This document shows positions 38,913 through 45,442 of a stretch of 45,442 bases of DNA, piece after piece. A program made the translations under genes and the position numbers. The stretch comes from DATKPC01 sp035524275. Lineage in GTDB: Bacteria; Pseudomonadota; Gammaproteobacteria; Burkholderiales; Burkholderiaceae_F. The notes under the pieces are model-generated. The model searched no databases. It was not told where the DNA came from and saw nothing but the letters and a program-made list of their open reading frames with translations. Position 1 is the first letter of the stretch. Every line of letters starts with the position of its first letter. Location: contig DATKPC010000052.1 in assembly GCA_035524275.1 (NCBI GenBank), positions 1-45,442 of the forward strand, written 5' to 3'.

Positions 38913-41357
38913 ATGGAAAATCGTTCTAGGTTCGTCCTGCTCGCCGCGGCTTCGCTGCTCGGCGCCCTGTCGGCGTGCGGCGGCGGGTCCGGCAGCGCGT
39001 CCGACGCGGCGACCGGTGCGACCGCCACCGGTTCGATGAATGCGGCGCGCCCGGTCGAGCAGGTCGCGCTCGCGCACGCCGGCTACTCGGTGACCGCCGG
39101 CGCCGGTCCGGCGACGCTCGGCGTGGCGCGCACGAACGGCAGCCGCGGCACGGTCAGCGTGGCCTACACGACGGTCGACGGCACCGCGATCGCCGGCACC
39201 GACTACACGCCGGCGAGCGGAACGCTCACCTGGGCCAGCGGAGACAACTCGCCGAAGACGATCAGCGTGCCGGTCGCGGCGACGGCTTCGTCCAGCAGGA
39301 GCTTCAGCGTGAAGCTGTCGAACCCGCTCGGCGCGACGCTCGGATCCACGGCGCGCGCGACGGTCACGATCCTGGCCTCGAGCCCCGCCGCCGGCGGCAC
39401 CGGCACCGGCTCGACGTCGACGTCCGGCGGCGCCACGACAGGTTCCGGCAGTACCCCGGTGGCGTCGACGACGGGGCTCTCGCTGCGTGTCGCCGGCAAT
39501 CGCCTGATCGATGCCGCCGGCAATACGGTCCAGCTGCGTGGCGTCAACGTCAGCGGACTGGAGTCGGTTGCGATCCAGGGCTGGGATCCGGCCAACCCAT
39601 GGGGCGGTGCGACCGGCGTGCAGCCGGACGGCAGCCAGACGCCGCCGTGGGCGACGATGGTCAAGAACTGGGCCGTCAATGCGGTGCGCCTGCCGCTCAA
39701 CGAGGCGTCGTGGCTCGGGCTGACCTGCACCGATATCGGCGGCGCCGGATCGACGGTGACCGGCGGCGTGCAGGCGAAGAACGCCGCCGGCGCCTCGGTG
39801 CACGCGGATCCCGGCGGCAACTATCGCGCGACGGTCGAGGCGAGCGTTGCCAACGCCACCGCGGCGGGCCTCTACGTGATCCTCGACCTGCACTGGGCGG
39901 CTCCGGGCGCGGCCTGCCCGTACGGCCAGAACCCGATGGCCGATGCCGACCACTCGCTCGCGTTCTGGACCTCGGTCGCGAGCACGTTCAAGAACGACCC
40001 CAACGTCGTGTTCGAGGCCTTCAACGAGCCGTTCATGTTCTGGCTCTCGCCGTCGACGACGAATCCGTGGACCGCGCTGCTGCACGGGGCGACCGTGACG
40101 CAGCTTTATACGTTCGGCACGCCGTACCAGGTTGCGCAGACGTGGCAGACCGCGGGAATGCAGCAGCTCGTCGATGCGATCCGCGCCGCCGGCGCGACCA
40201 ACGTGATCCTCACGTCCGGCCTCGCGTGGTCCGGCGACCTGAGCGGCTGGCTCGCGAACAAGCCGAACGATCCGCTCAACCAGCTGGGCGCGGTGTGGCA
40301 CGCGTACCCGGGCTACGGCGCCGCGTTCGGAACCGCCGCGTACTTGCAGCCGAACAATGCGCAAGGCAACATCTGGACGCAGGTGCAGGGGATCCTCGCC
40401 GCCGGCGTGCCGGTCGTCATCACCGAGTTCGGCGATCACAACGCGGCGGGCACGACGAGCGCTCCCTTCGCCTCGAATCTCCTCAACTGGGCGGATGCGA
40501 ACGGCGTGAGCTATCTGGGCTGGACGTGGGACGTGTGGCAGAACCCCGACTTCGTGCTGATCAGCGACGCGGCCGGAGACCCGTCGCCGGGCTACGGCGA
40601 GTACGTCAAGGCCCACTACCTGTGCCGTGCCAGCGGCAATGCGAACTGCACCGCGGCCAGCGGAGGGCCTGCCGGCGGCACGACGACCGGGTCGACGACC
40701 GGGTCGACGACTTCCAGCGGCGCAACGTCCGGCGCCGGCACGACCAGCACCGGCACGACCAGCACCGGCACGACCAGCACGGGCACGTCCGGTACCGGGA
40801 CGACGAAGTCCGGGTCCTCGACGTCGAGCGGCACGACGACGGCCTCGACCGGCGCGTCGTCCGGCGCGTCGTCGACCGGCGGCACCTCGACGGCGTCCGG
40901 TTCGACCTCGTGGGTCTATTACAACGGGGCCTTCAACTGGCCGGGCGACTACTCGTACGCGGCGACGCCGAACTATGCCGATTCGACGGGCGCACCGCTG
41001 TCGGGCTCGAAGGACATCCTCGTCACGCTGACGAGCGCCTGGGGCGCATGGCAGCCGTACGCCGCGAACTGGTCGTTCGATTCGACGCCCTACACGAAGC
41101 TCACGTTTGCGCTGAAGCCGACGGTCGCCAACCAGCGCTGGAGCATCCAGTTCATCAAGGTCGGCGATGTCCCGGTCGGCATTTCGCTCAACGTCGCGAA
41201 CTACGGGCCGGCGCCGGTTGTCGGGCAATGGGCCGTCTACACGATTCCGCTCTCGGACCTTGGGGTCCTCGGGACGTCGATCTACAAGTTCGCGATCCAG
41301 GACCAGACCGGCCTGTCGAGCAACGCCTGGTACGTCGACAACGTCGGCTTCCAGTAG
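38913..41357 (+). CDS. Multidomain GH5 cellulase lipoprotein with Calx-beta domain
   Basis: The 814-residue protein has a lipobox LSAC (Cys22) followed by GGGSGS, so a surface or periplasmic lipoprotein is expected. A Calx-beta domain comes next (about 48-155: VSVAYTTVDGTAIAGTDYTP, FSVKLSNPLGA), then a short Ser/Thr/Gly linker and a GH5 catalytic domain (about 190-570). The acid/base is Glu372 in AFNEPFM, the nucleophile Glu505 in VITEFGDH, and GWTWDVWQ is near the end. A second long Thr/Ser/Gly linker (about 585-665) leads to a C-terminal all-beta module (about 667-814) rich in Trp and Tyr, likely carbohydrate-binding but not assigned to a family. CAGGAGTGGG precedes the ATG at 38913. GH5 enzymes cut beta-1,4-glucan or mannan. 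Confidence 0.9.
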   Translation: MENRSRFVLLAAASLLGALSACGGGSGSASDAATGATATGSMNAARPVEQVALAHAGYSVTAGAGPATLGVARTNGSRGTVSVAYTTVDGTAIAGTDYTPASGTLTWASGDNSPKTISVPVAATASSSRSFSVKLSNPLGATLGSTARATVTILASSPAAGGTGTGSTSTSGGATTGSGSTPVASTTGLSLRVAGNRLIDAAGNTVQLRGVNVSGLESVAIQGWDPANPWGGATGVQPDGSQTPPWATMVKNWAVNAVRLPLNEASWLGLTCTDIGGAGSTVTGGVQAKNAAGASVHADPGGNYRATVEASVANATAAGLYVILDLHWAAPGAACPYGQNPMADADHSLAFWTSVASTFKNDPNVVFEAFNEPFMFWLSPSTTNPWTALLHGATVTQLYTFGTPYQVAQTWQTAGMQQLVDAIRAAGATNVILTSGLAWSGDLSGWLANKPNDPLNQLGAVWHAYPGYGAAFGTAAYLQPNNAQGNIWTQVQGILAAGVPVVITEFGDHNAAGTTSAPFASNLLNWADANGVSYLGWTWDVWQNPDFVLISDAAGDPSPGYGEYVKAHYLCRASGNANCTAASGGPAGGTTTGSTTGSTTSSGATSGAGTTSTGTTSTGTTSTGTSGTGTTKSGSSTSSGTTTASTGASSGASSTGGTSTASGSTSWVYYNGAFNWPGDYSYAATPNYADSTGAPLSGSKDILVTLTSAWGAWQPYAANWSFDSTPYTKLTFALKPTVANQRWSIQFIKVGDVPVGISLNVANYGPAPVVGQWAVYTIPLSDLGVLGTSIYKFAIQDQTGLSSNAWYVDNVGFQ
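40681..40781 (+). repeat. Repeats coding the Thr/Ser/Gly linker of the GH5 gene
   Basis: Two 12-bp units CGACGACCGGGT at 40681-40704 and three 15-bp units of the GGCACGACCAGCACC type at 40737-40781 encode the linker repeats TTGS and GTTST. They sit between the catalytic and C-terminal modules and could vary in copy number by slippage, which would change linker length without a frameshift. Confidence 0.85.
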
Positions 41358-41413
41358 CGGCTTGGGCCGCCGCCGGTCGCGAATGACCGGCGCCTGACTT
41401 CGAATACCTAACC

Positions 41414-41437
41414 CGGGGGTCGGCATGACCCCCGTTT
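41414..41437 (+). terminator. Likely intrinsic terminator after the first GH5 gene
   Basis: CGGGGGTC (41414-41421) and GACCCCCG (41427-41434) form an eight-pair GC-rich stem with a GGCAT loop followed by TTT. It is 57 bp past the stop. The T-run is short, but stem strength and place fit a terminator separating the two GH5 genes. Confidence 0.65.
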
Positions 41438-41517
41438 GCATGCCTCCTTCGTGCCGAAGCTACGCATTCGCGCGGCGTACGATCGGCCGAACGCGATATA
41501 TGCTGCGGTGTGTCAAA

Positions 41518-41550
41518 CGCGATTTGCAGCACGTCGTGCGGCAAATCGCG
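41518..41550. promoter_or_regulatory. 33-nt hairpin in the region before the second GH5 gene
   Basis: CGCGATTTGC (41518-41527) is a perfect reverse complement of GCAAATCGCG (41541-41550). Inside, GCAC/GTGC (41529-41532 and 41536-41539) pair around a GTC loop after one A-G mismatch, so about 14 pairs form. It lies 146 bp before the GH5 start, after an AT-richer ACGCGATATATG patch that may be part of a promoter. There is no T-run. It may be an operator or a leader RNA stem. The rest of the 338-bp gap shows no gene. Confidence 0.5.
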
Positions 41551-41695
41551 TCGGCCCGGCCGATTCGAAGCCAACGGTTCGTCGGGCTTGGCAGCGCCGC
41601 AGCGCGCAAGCCGCGGCCAGCGGTCTGCGACAAACCGCCAGCTCTCTCCGTTCAACATCTCGTGGTGCGGCCCCGCGCGGTCGCTGTGGATGGTC

Positions 41696-43411
41696 ATGGA
41701 AAAGATTCGAGCATCGCGCGCGTCCCGCACGTTCATTCGCGCCCTGTCGATCATCGCGGCCGCTTCGTTCGTGGCCTCGTGCGGCGGCGGCGGTGGCGGT
41801 TCCGCGGCGCCGACGACGACCAGTTCGGCGACGGCGCCACCGACCTCCACGTTCGGCCTGCGCGTCTACAACGGCCACCTGGTCGATTCGACGGGCAACC
41901 CGGTGCAGCTTCGCGGCGTCAACGTCTCCGGGCTGGAATTCGTCGCGATCCAGGGCTGGGATCCGAGCGATCCGTTCGGAGGCGGGCCGGGCGGGGACGC
42001 ATCGACCTTCGTACCGGCCATCAAGACCTGGCAGGCCAACGCGATCCGCCTGCCGCTCAACGAAGCGTCCTGGCTCGGCACGACGACGATCGACACGTCG
42101 GGCAGCGTGCACGTCTCCGATCCGGGCGGCAACTACAGGGCGACGGTGGCCGCGACGATCGCGGCGGCCAATGCGGCCGGCATGTACGTCATCGTCGACC
42201 TGCACTGGGCGGCCCCGGGAATCAGCGCGCCGATGCTTCAGACGCAGATGGCCGACGCGGACAATTCGATCGCGTTCTGGACCTCGTTCGCGGATACGTA
42301 CAAGAACAATCCCGCGGTCGTCTTCGAGCTCTATAACGAGCCGTACCTTTACGGCGTGACGTCGACCAGCGATCAGTGGAAGGCGCTGATGACCGGCGCC
42401 ACGCTGTCGTACTTTCCGGCGACCGGCAACACCGGCATCTACCAGAACGTCTTCATCGTGAGTCTCGGCTCGGCCAACGGGGCCTTCGTTGCCGGCGAGA
42501 CCGTCACGTCCGGCGCCGCGAGCGCCGTCGTCAACCATTGGGAGCCGGCGAGCGGCCGCCTCTTCATCCAGGCCGCGAGCGGCGGCCCGTTGTTGACGGC
42601 GTCACCTTTCACCAAGGGAGCGCAGATCACCGGCGGCACCTCGAACGCGACCGGGACGATCGCGGACCCGAGCGTCGGCTGGAGCCTGGCCGGCATGCAG
42701 CAGATGATCAACGCGATTCGCGGCACCGGCGCGACCAACGTGATCCTCGTGGGCGGCGTCTCCTACAACAACGACCTGAGCGGGTGGAGCGCCAACAAGC
42801 CGAACGATCCGCTGGGGCAGATGGGTGCCACGTGGCATCCGTATCCGCCGGCGCAGTTCGTCGGTGCCGTGGCGGTGGCCGCCGGCGGCAGCGGTTATGC
42901 GGTGAACGACACGATCACGCTGCCGCAGCCCAATACGGTGTACTCGCCGGCGCAGTTCACGGTCACCGGCGTCGACGCCTCGGGGGCCGTGACCGCGGTC
43001 AACATCACGCAGAGCGGCAGTTACCTGCAGACCAGCCTGCCGGCCAATCCGGTGGCGCAAGCCTCGACGTCGGGCAAAGGATCGGGCGCGAGCTTCAACC
43101 TGACGTTCTACAACCTCGGTTCGACGTGGTCGTTGCCGGCGAACTGGCCGACCGTCACCGCCATCGTCGCGAGCGGCGTTCCCGTCGTCATGACGGAGAT
43201 CGGCGAGCACGACGCGGCCGGAACCGTCGGCTCGCCGTTCCTGCAGCAGTTGCTGCCGTGGGCGGACAGCCACGGGATCTCCTATCTCGGCTGGACCTGG
43301 GACGTCTGGCAGAACGCGGACGACGTCCTGATCAAGGACGCCGCGGGCACGCCGACCGACGGCTACGGCGTCTACTACCACCAGCACCTGCTCGACCCGT
43401 CGGGGCCGTAG
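41696..43411 (+). CDS. GH5 cellulase lipoprotein with two inserted beta-domains
   Basis: The 571-residue protein has a signal peptide with lipobox ASC (Cys29) and a Gly6 spacer, then a GH5 domain clearly paralogous to the gene upstream (shared LRGVNVSGLE, VAIQGWDP, LPLNEASWLG, DLHWAAPG, SANKPNDPL-like, YLGWTWDVWQNA). The acid/base is Glu215 (LYNEPYL) and the nucleophile Glu501 (VMTEIGEH). They are 286 residues apart, against 133 in the paralogue, because two segments are inserted. One is at about 250-325 (FVAGETVTSGAASAVVNHWE pattern). The other is at about 387-473 (AAGGSGYAVNDTITLPQPN, then GAVTAVNITQSGSY). Both resemble beta-rich repeats of phage structural proteins. It lacks the Calx-beta and C-terminal modules. 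The start ATG at 41696 is uncertain (also 41690). Confidence 0.88.
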   Translation: MEKIRASRASRTFIRALSIIAAASFVASCGGGGGGSAAPTTTSSATAPPTSTFGLRVYNGHLVDSTGNPVQLRGVNVSGLEFVAIQGWDPSDPFGGGPGGDASTFVPAIKTWQANAIRLPLNEASWLGTTTIDTSGSVHVSDPGGNYRATVAATIAAANAAGMYVIVDLHWAAPGISAPMLQTQMADADNSIAFWTSFADTYKNNPAVVFELYNEPYLYGVTSTSDQWKALMTGATLSYFPATGNTGIYQNVFIVSLGSANGAFVAGETVTSGAASAVVNHWEPASGRLFIQAASGGPLLTASPFTKGAQITGGTSNATGTIADPSVGWSLAGMQQMINAIRGTGATNVILVGGVSYNNDLSGWSANKPNDPLGQMGATWHPYPPAQFVGAVAVAAGGSGYAVNDTITLPQPNTVYSPAQFTVTGVDASGAVTAVNITQSGSYLQTSLPANPVAQASTSGKGSGASFNLTFYNLGSTWSLPANWPTVTAIVASGVPVVMTEIGEHDAAGTVGSPFLQQLLPWADSHGISYLGWTWDVWQNADDVLIKDAAGTPTDGYGVYYHQHLLDPSGP

Positions 43412-43446
43412 CGAGCGGCCCGTTCGTTGCGCGGGCCCGCTCCCCC

Positions 43447-43490
43447 CGTCCCTCGCCCGCGAAGCGCAAGGGGGCTGGGGGAGAGAGGGT
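43447..43490. repeat. Degenerate single arm of the dispersed inverted repeat
   Basis: The CCCTCGCCCGCGAAGCG core and a GGGGGAGAGAGGG tail match the right arm of the complete elements, with several changes in between. It starts 36 bp past the GH5 stop. The remainder of the 319-bp gap to the GMC gene shows no gene and no clear promoter. Confidence 0.7.
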
Positions 43491-43730
43491 CGTCACCAGG
43501 CCACGTCGCTCAGACGACGACCGCGCCACCCCGCCGTGGCGAAATCTCCTCGATGGGCAACCTGCCGGCGGCCGCTGACGGCCGGGCGGCGGGTGGTCGC
43601 GATCACGGTCCAATCCGCCCGATTCGCCATCGCGAAGTGCCCTAGAATCCGTTGCCGCCGCTCGAGCCATTCGACGGGCGCGCAAGGCTCGCCGCCCGGC
43701 GAGGCCGTCACTTCCCCCCGCGGATTTCGC

Positions 43731-45398
43731 ATGTTCCTGGATGCTCAGCAGCTTCAGCCGGATCAGGTTCTCACGTCTCAGCTTTGCATCGTCGGCGCGG
43801 GCGCCGCAGGCATTTCGATGGCGCTGCAGTTCGTCGACGCCGGATACGACGTCCTGCTTCTCGAAGCCGGTGGCATGAAAGCGGATCCGGCGACGCAGGC
43901 GCTCTATGCCGGAAGCGTCGTCGACGAACACCTGCACAGCCCGCCGGATACCTATCGCGAGCGTCGGTACGGCGGGTCCACGACGATCTGGGGCGGCCGC
44001 TGCATTCCCTTCGATCCGATCGACTTCGAGCGTCGCGACTACGTGCCCGACAGCGGCTGGCCGATCTCCTACGAGGACCTGAAACCGTACTACCCGGAGG
44101 CGAACCGGCTGTGCGAAGCCGGCCCGTTCGCCTACACGATCGGCGAATCGTTCAAGAAGCCGCTGCCGCCGGCGATGATCGACGGCTTCAGCAGCAGCTA
44201 CTTCACGACCGACACGATCGAGAGGTTCAGCTGTCCGACCGACTTCGGAAGCCGATACCGCTCGACGCTCGAAGTGTCGCCGAAAGTCCGGGTCGTCCTG
44301 CACGCGAACGTCACCGCGATTCGACTCGACGCCGGCGGCACGACCGTGCAGCGTCTCGAGGCCGCGACGCTCGACGGGCGCCGCTTCGTCGTCCAGGCCG
44401 CGCAGTTCGTGCTGGCCACCGGCGGCCTCGAGGTCGCGAGACTGCTACTGGCGAACCGCGACGTCCACCCCAACGGCATCGGGAACGCGCACGACCTCGT
44501 CGGGCGCTACTACATGTGCCACCTCGCCGGCACGATCGGCACGATACGCATCCGCGGCGGCGCGGCCACCGTGCATCACGGCTACGACCGCGACGCCGGC
44601 GGCATCTACTGCCGGCGGCGTTTCGCGCTGAGCCCGGCGGCGCAGCGCCAGATGCGGGTCGGCAACTTCATCGCGCGCCTGCATCATCCGCGGATCACCG
44701 ATCCGGCGCACCGCAACGCGGTGCTCTCGCTGTTGTATCTCGCGCGGCCATTCATCCCGTACGAGTACGCGAAGCGGCTGCACGGCGACCACCATGCGTC
44801 GACGAACGAGTGGATCCGGCACGTCGCCAACGTCGCCACCGGGCCGCACGAGGCCGTCGGATTCGCATGGCACATGCTGCGCGACCGCCGGCTCGCGAAG
44901 CGCAAGTTCCCGTCGATCATCATCAAGTCGAGGGCGAACCTCTTCAGCCTCGACTTCCACGCGGAGCAGCAGCCGCTCGCCGCGAGCCGCGTGACGCTCG
45001 GCGAGGGCCGCGATGCGCTCGGGATGCCGCGGCTGCGCATCGACTGGCGCTATGCCCCGGGCGACGTCGACACGGTCAGCCGCTCGCTCGAGCGGCTCGC
45101 CGAGGACCTGCGCCTCTGTGGGGTCGGAACCTTCGAGTACGACCGCGACCAGGTCGAGGCCGAAATGACGCGCTACGGCGCCTACGGCGGCCACCACATC
45201 GGGACGGCGAGGATGGGCGCCGATCCGCGCACGAGCGTCGTCGATCCGCACGGCCGCGTCCACGGCGTCGACAACCTGTCGATCGCCAGCGCCGCGATCT
45301 TCCCGACGTCGAGCCAGGCGAACCCGACGCTGTCGATCGTCGCGCTGGCGCTGCGGATGGCGGAGCGGCTGAAGGGCACGCTGAAGGCGGCGAGCTAG
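43731..45398 (+). CDS. GMC-family FAD oxidoreductase
   Basis: The 555-residue protein has an N-terminal ADP-binding motif IVGAGAAGISMALQF from about residue 20 and a YGGSTTIWGGRCIPF flavin-contacting loop near 80. The GMC C-terminal domain has the active-site pair His488/His489 in GGHHIGTARMG and Asn531 in ANPTLSIVAL. GMC enzymes oxidise alcohols, including sugar hydroxyls. It lacks a signal peptide, so it is cytoplasmic or membrane-associated. The start ATG at 43731 has no strong ribosome-binding site. Such genes recur at the edge of EPS loci, which suggests, but does not prove, a role in making or modifying the sugar units. The last 44 bp of the window hold nothing visible. Confidence 0.9.
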   Translation: MFLDAQQLQPDQVLTSQLCIVGAGAAGISMALQFVDAGYDVLLLEAGGMKADPATQALYAGSVVDEHLHSPPDTYRERRYGGSTTIWGGRCIPFDPIDFERRDYVPDSGWPISYEDLKPYYPEANRLCEAGPFAYTIGESFKKPLPPAMIDGFSSSYFTTDTIERFSCPTDFGSRYRSTLEVSPKVRVVLHANVTAIRLDAGGTTVQRLEAATLDGRRFVVQAAQFVLATGGLEVARLLLANRDVHPNGIGNAHDLVGRYYMCHLAGTIGTIRIRGGAATVHHGYDRDAGGIYCRRRFALSPAAQRQMRVGNFIARLHHPRITDPAHRNAVLSLLYLARPFIPYEYAKRLHGDHHASTNEWIRHVANVATGPHEAVGFAWHMLRDRRLAKRKFPSIIIKSRANLFSLDFHAEQQPLAASRVTLGEGRDALGMPRLRIDWRYAPGDVDTVSRSLERLAEDLRLCGVGTFEYDRDQVEAEMTRYGAYGGHHIGTARMGADPRTSVVDPHGRVHGVDNLSIASAAIFPTSSQANPTLSIVALALRMAERLKGTLKAAS

Positions 45399-45442
45399 GA
45401 GCGTGCGCGGCAGACCGGACTGTCGCCCATCAGCCCGGTTTG

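Noticed and set aside
38751..41441. Minus-strand open frame of nearly 900 codons opposite the first GH5 gene
   Set aside because: Arg/Gly/Ala-rich shadow of a clearly recognised lipoprotein gene on the other strand.
41510..41695. Longer N-terminus for the second GH5 protein
   Set aside because: The added residues come before a normal lipoprotein signal peptide and would bury it; the DNA there includes the hairpin.

Overview
The window is about 45 kb of very GC-rich, densely coded chromosomal DNA from a Gram-negative bacterium. The best guess is a betaproteobacterium, probably Burkholderiales or a relative. This rests on the gene families present (an egtD/egtB pair, a cecR-ybhGFSR operon with a NodT-type outer-membrane factor, EpsE/EpsL-type exopolysaccharide proteins, outer-membrane lipoproteins) and on codon use; no rRNA or tRNA gene is present to confirm it. 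I saw no CRISPR array, prophage or insertion sequence. A dispersed long inverted repeat is present, with two complete copies and two single arms.

Layout. (1) 129-2625, minus: ribosome-rescue factor ArfB and an M13 metallopeptidase lipoprotein. (2) 2900-7521, plus: a DUF2141 protein, a LolD/MacB-like ABC ATPase with its FtsX-type permease, a LolA-like periplasmic protein and a putative beta-barrel, together resembling a trans-envelope lipid or lipoprotein route. (3) 7550-10624, minus: a membrane protein, a ParB/Srx-fold protein and a SulP anion transporter whose start overlaps the stop of the ParB-like gene. (4) 10842-14024, minus: egtD-egtB for ergothioneine, then a cold-shock protein with its own terminator. 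(5) 14349-15549, plus: an orphan pseudopilin-like protein and a VOC protein. (6) 15587-23809, plus: a double palindromic operator, a CecR-type TetR regulator, YbhG/F/S/R, a NodT-family outer-membrane lipoprotein and an alpha/beta hydrolase, mostly with overlapping or abutting genes: a tripartite ABC-2 efflux operon.

(7) 23955-45398 is the accessory part: an exopolysaccharide (EPS) locus interleaved with glucanases. It has an initiating sugar-phosphate transferase, an EpsL-like barrel, a small protein with a PEP-CTERM-like tail, an EpsE/Wza-like export protein, two family-2 glycosyltransferases and a Wzx-like flippase. Among these lie four predicted beta-glucanases (GH44, GH9, two GH5), three of them predicted lipoproteins, and three redox enzymes (aldo/keto reductase, L-2-hydroxyglutarate-oxidase-like, GMC). 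No polymerase, chain-length tyrosine kinase or exosortase is in view, so the locus probably continues beyond the right edge.

The most unusual points are a GH5 enzyme whose catalytic domain is interrupted by two beta-rich segments resembling phage structural-protein repeats; GH44 and GH9 genes transcribed divergently with overlapping 5' ends; a perfect 43-bp inverted repeat that exactly fills a convergent gene gap; and the small sorting-signal protein inside the EPS locus. Functions are inferred by reading translated sequence; no database search was run.
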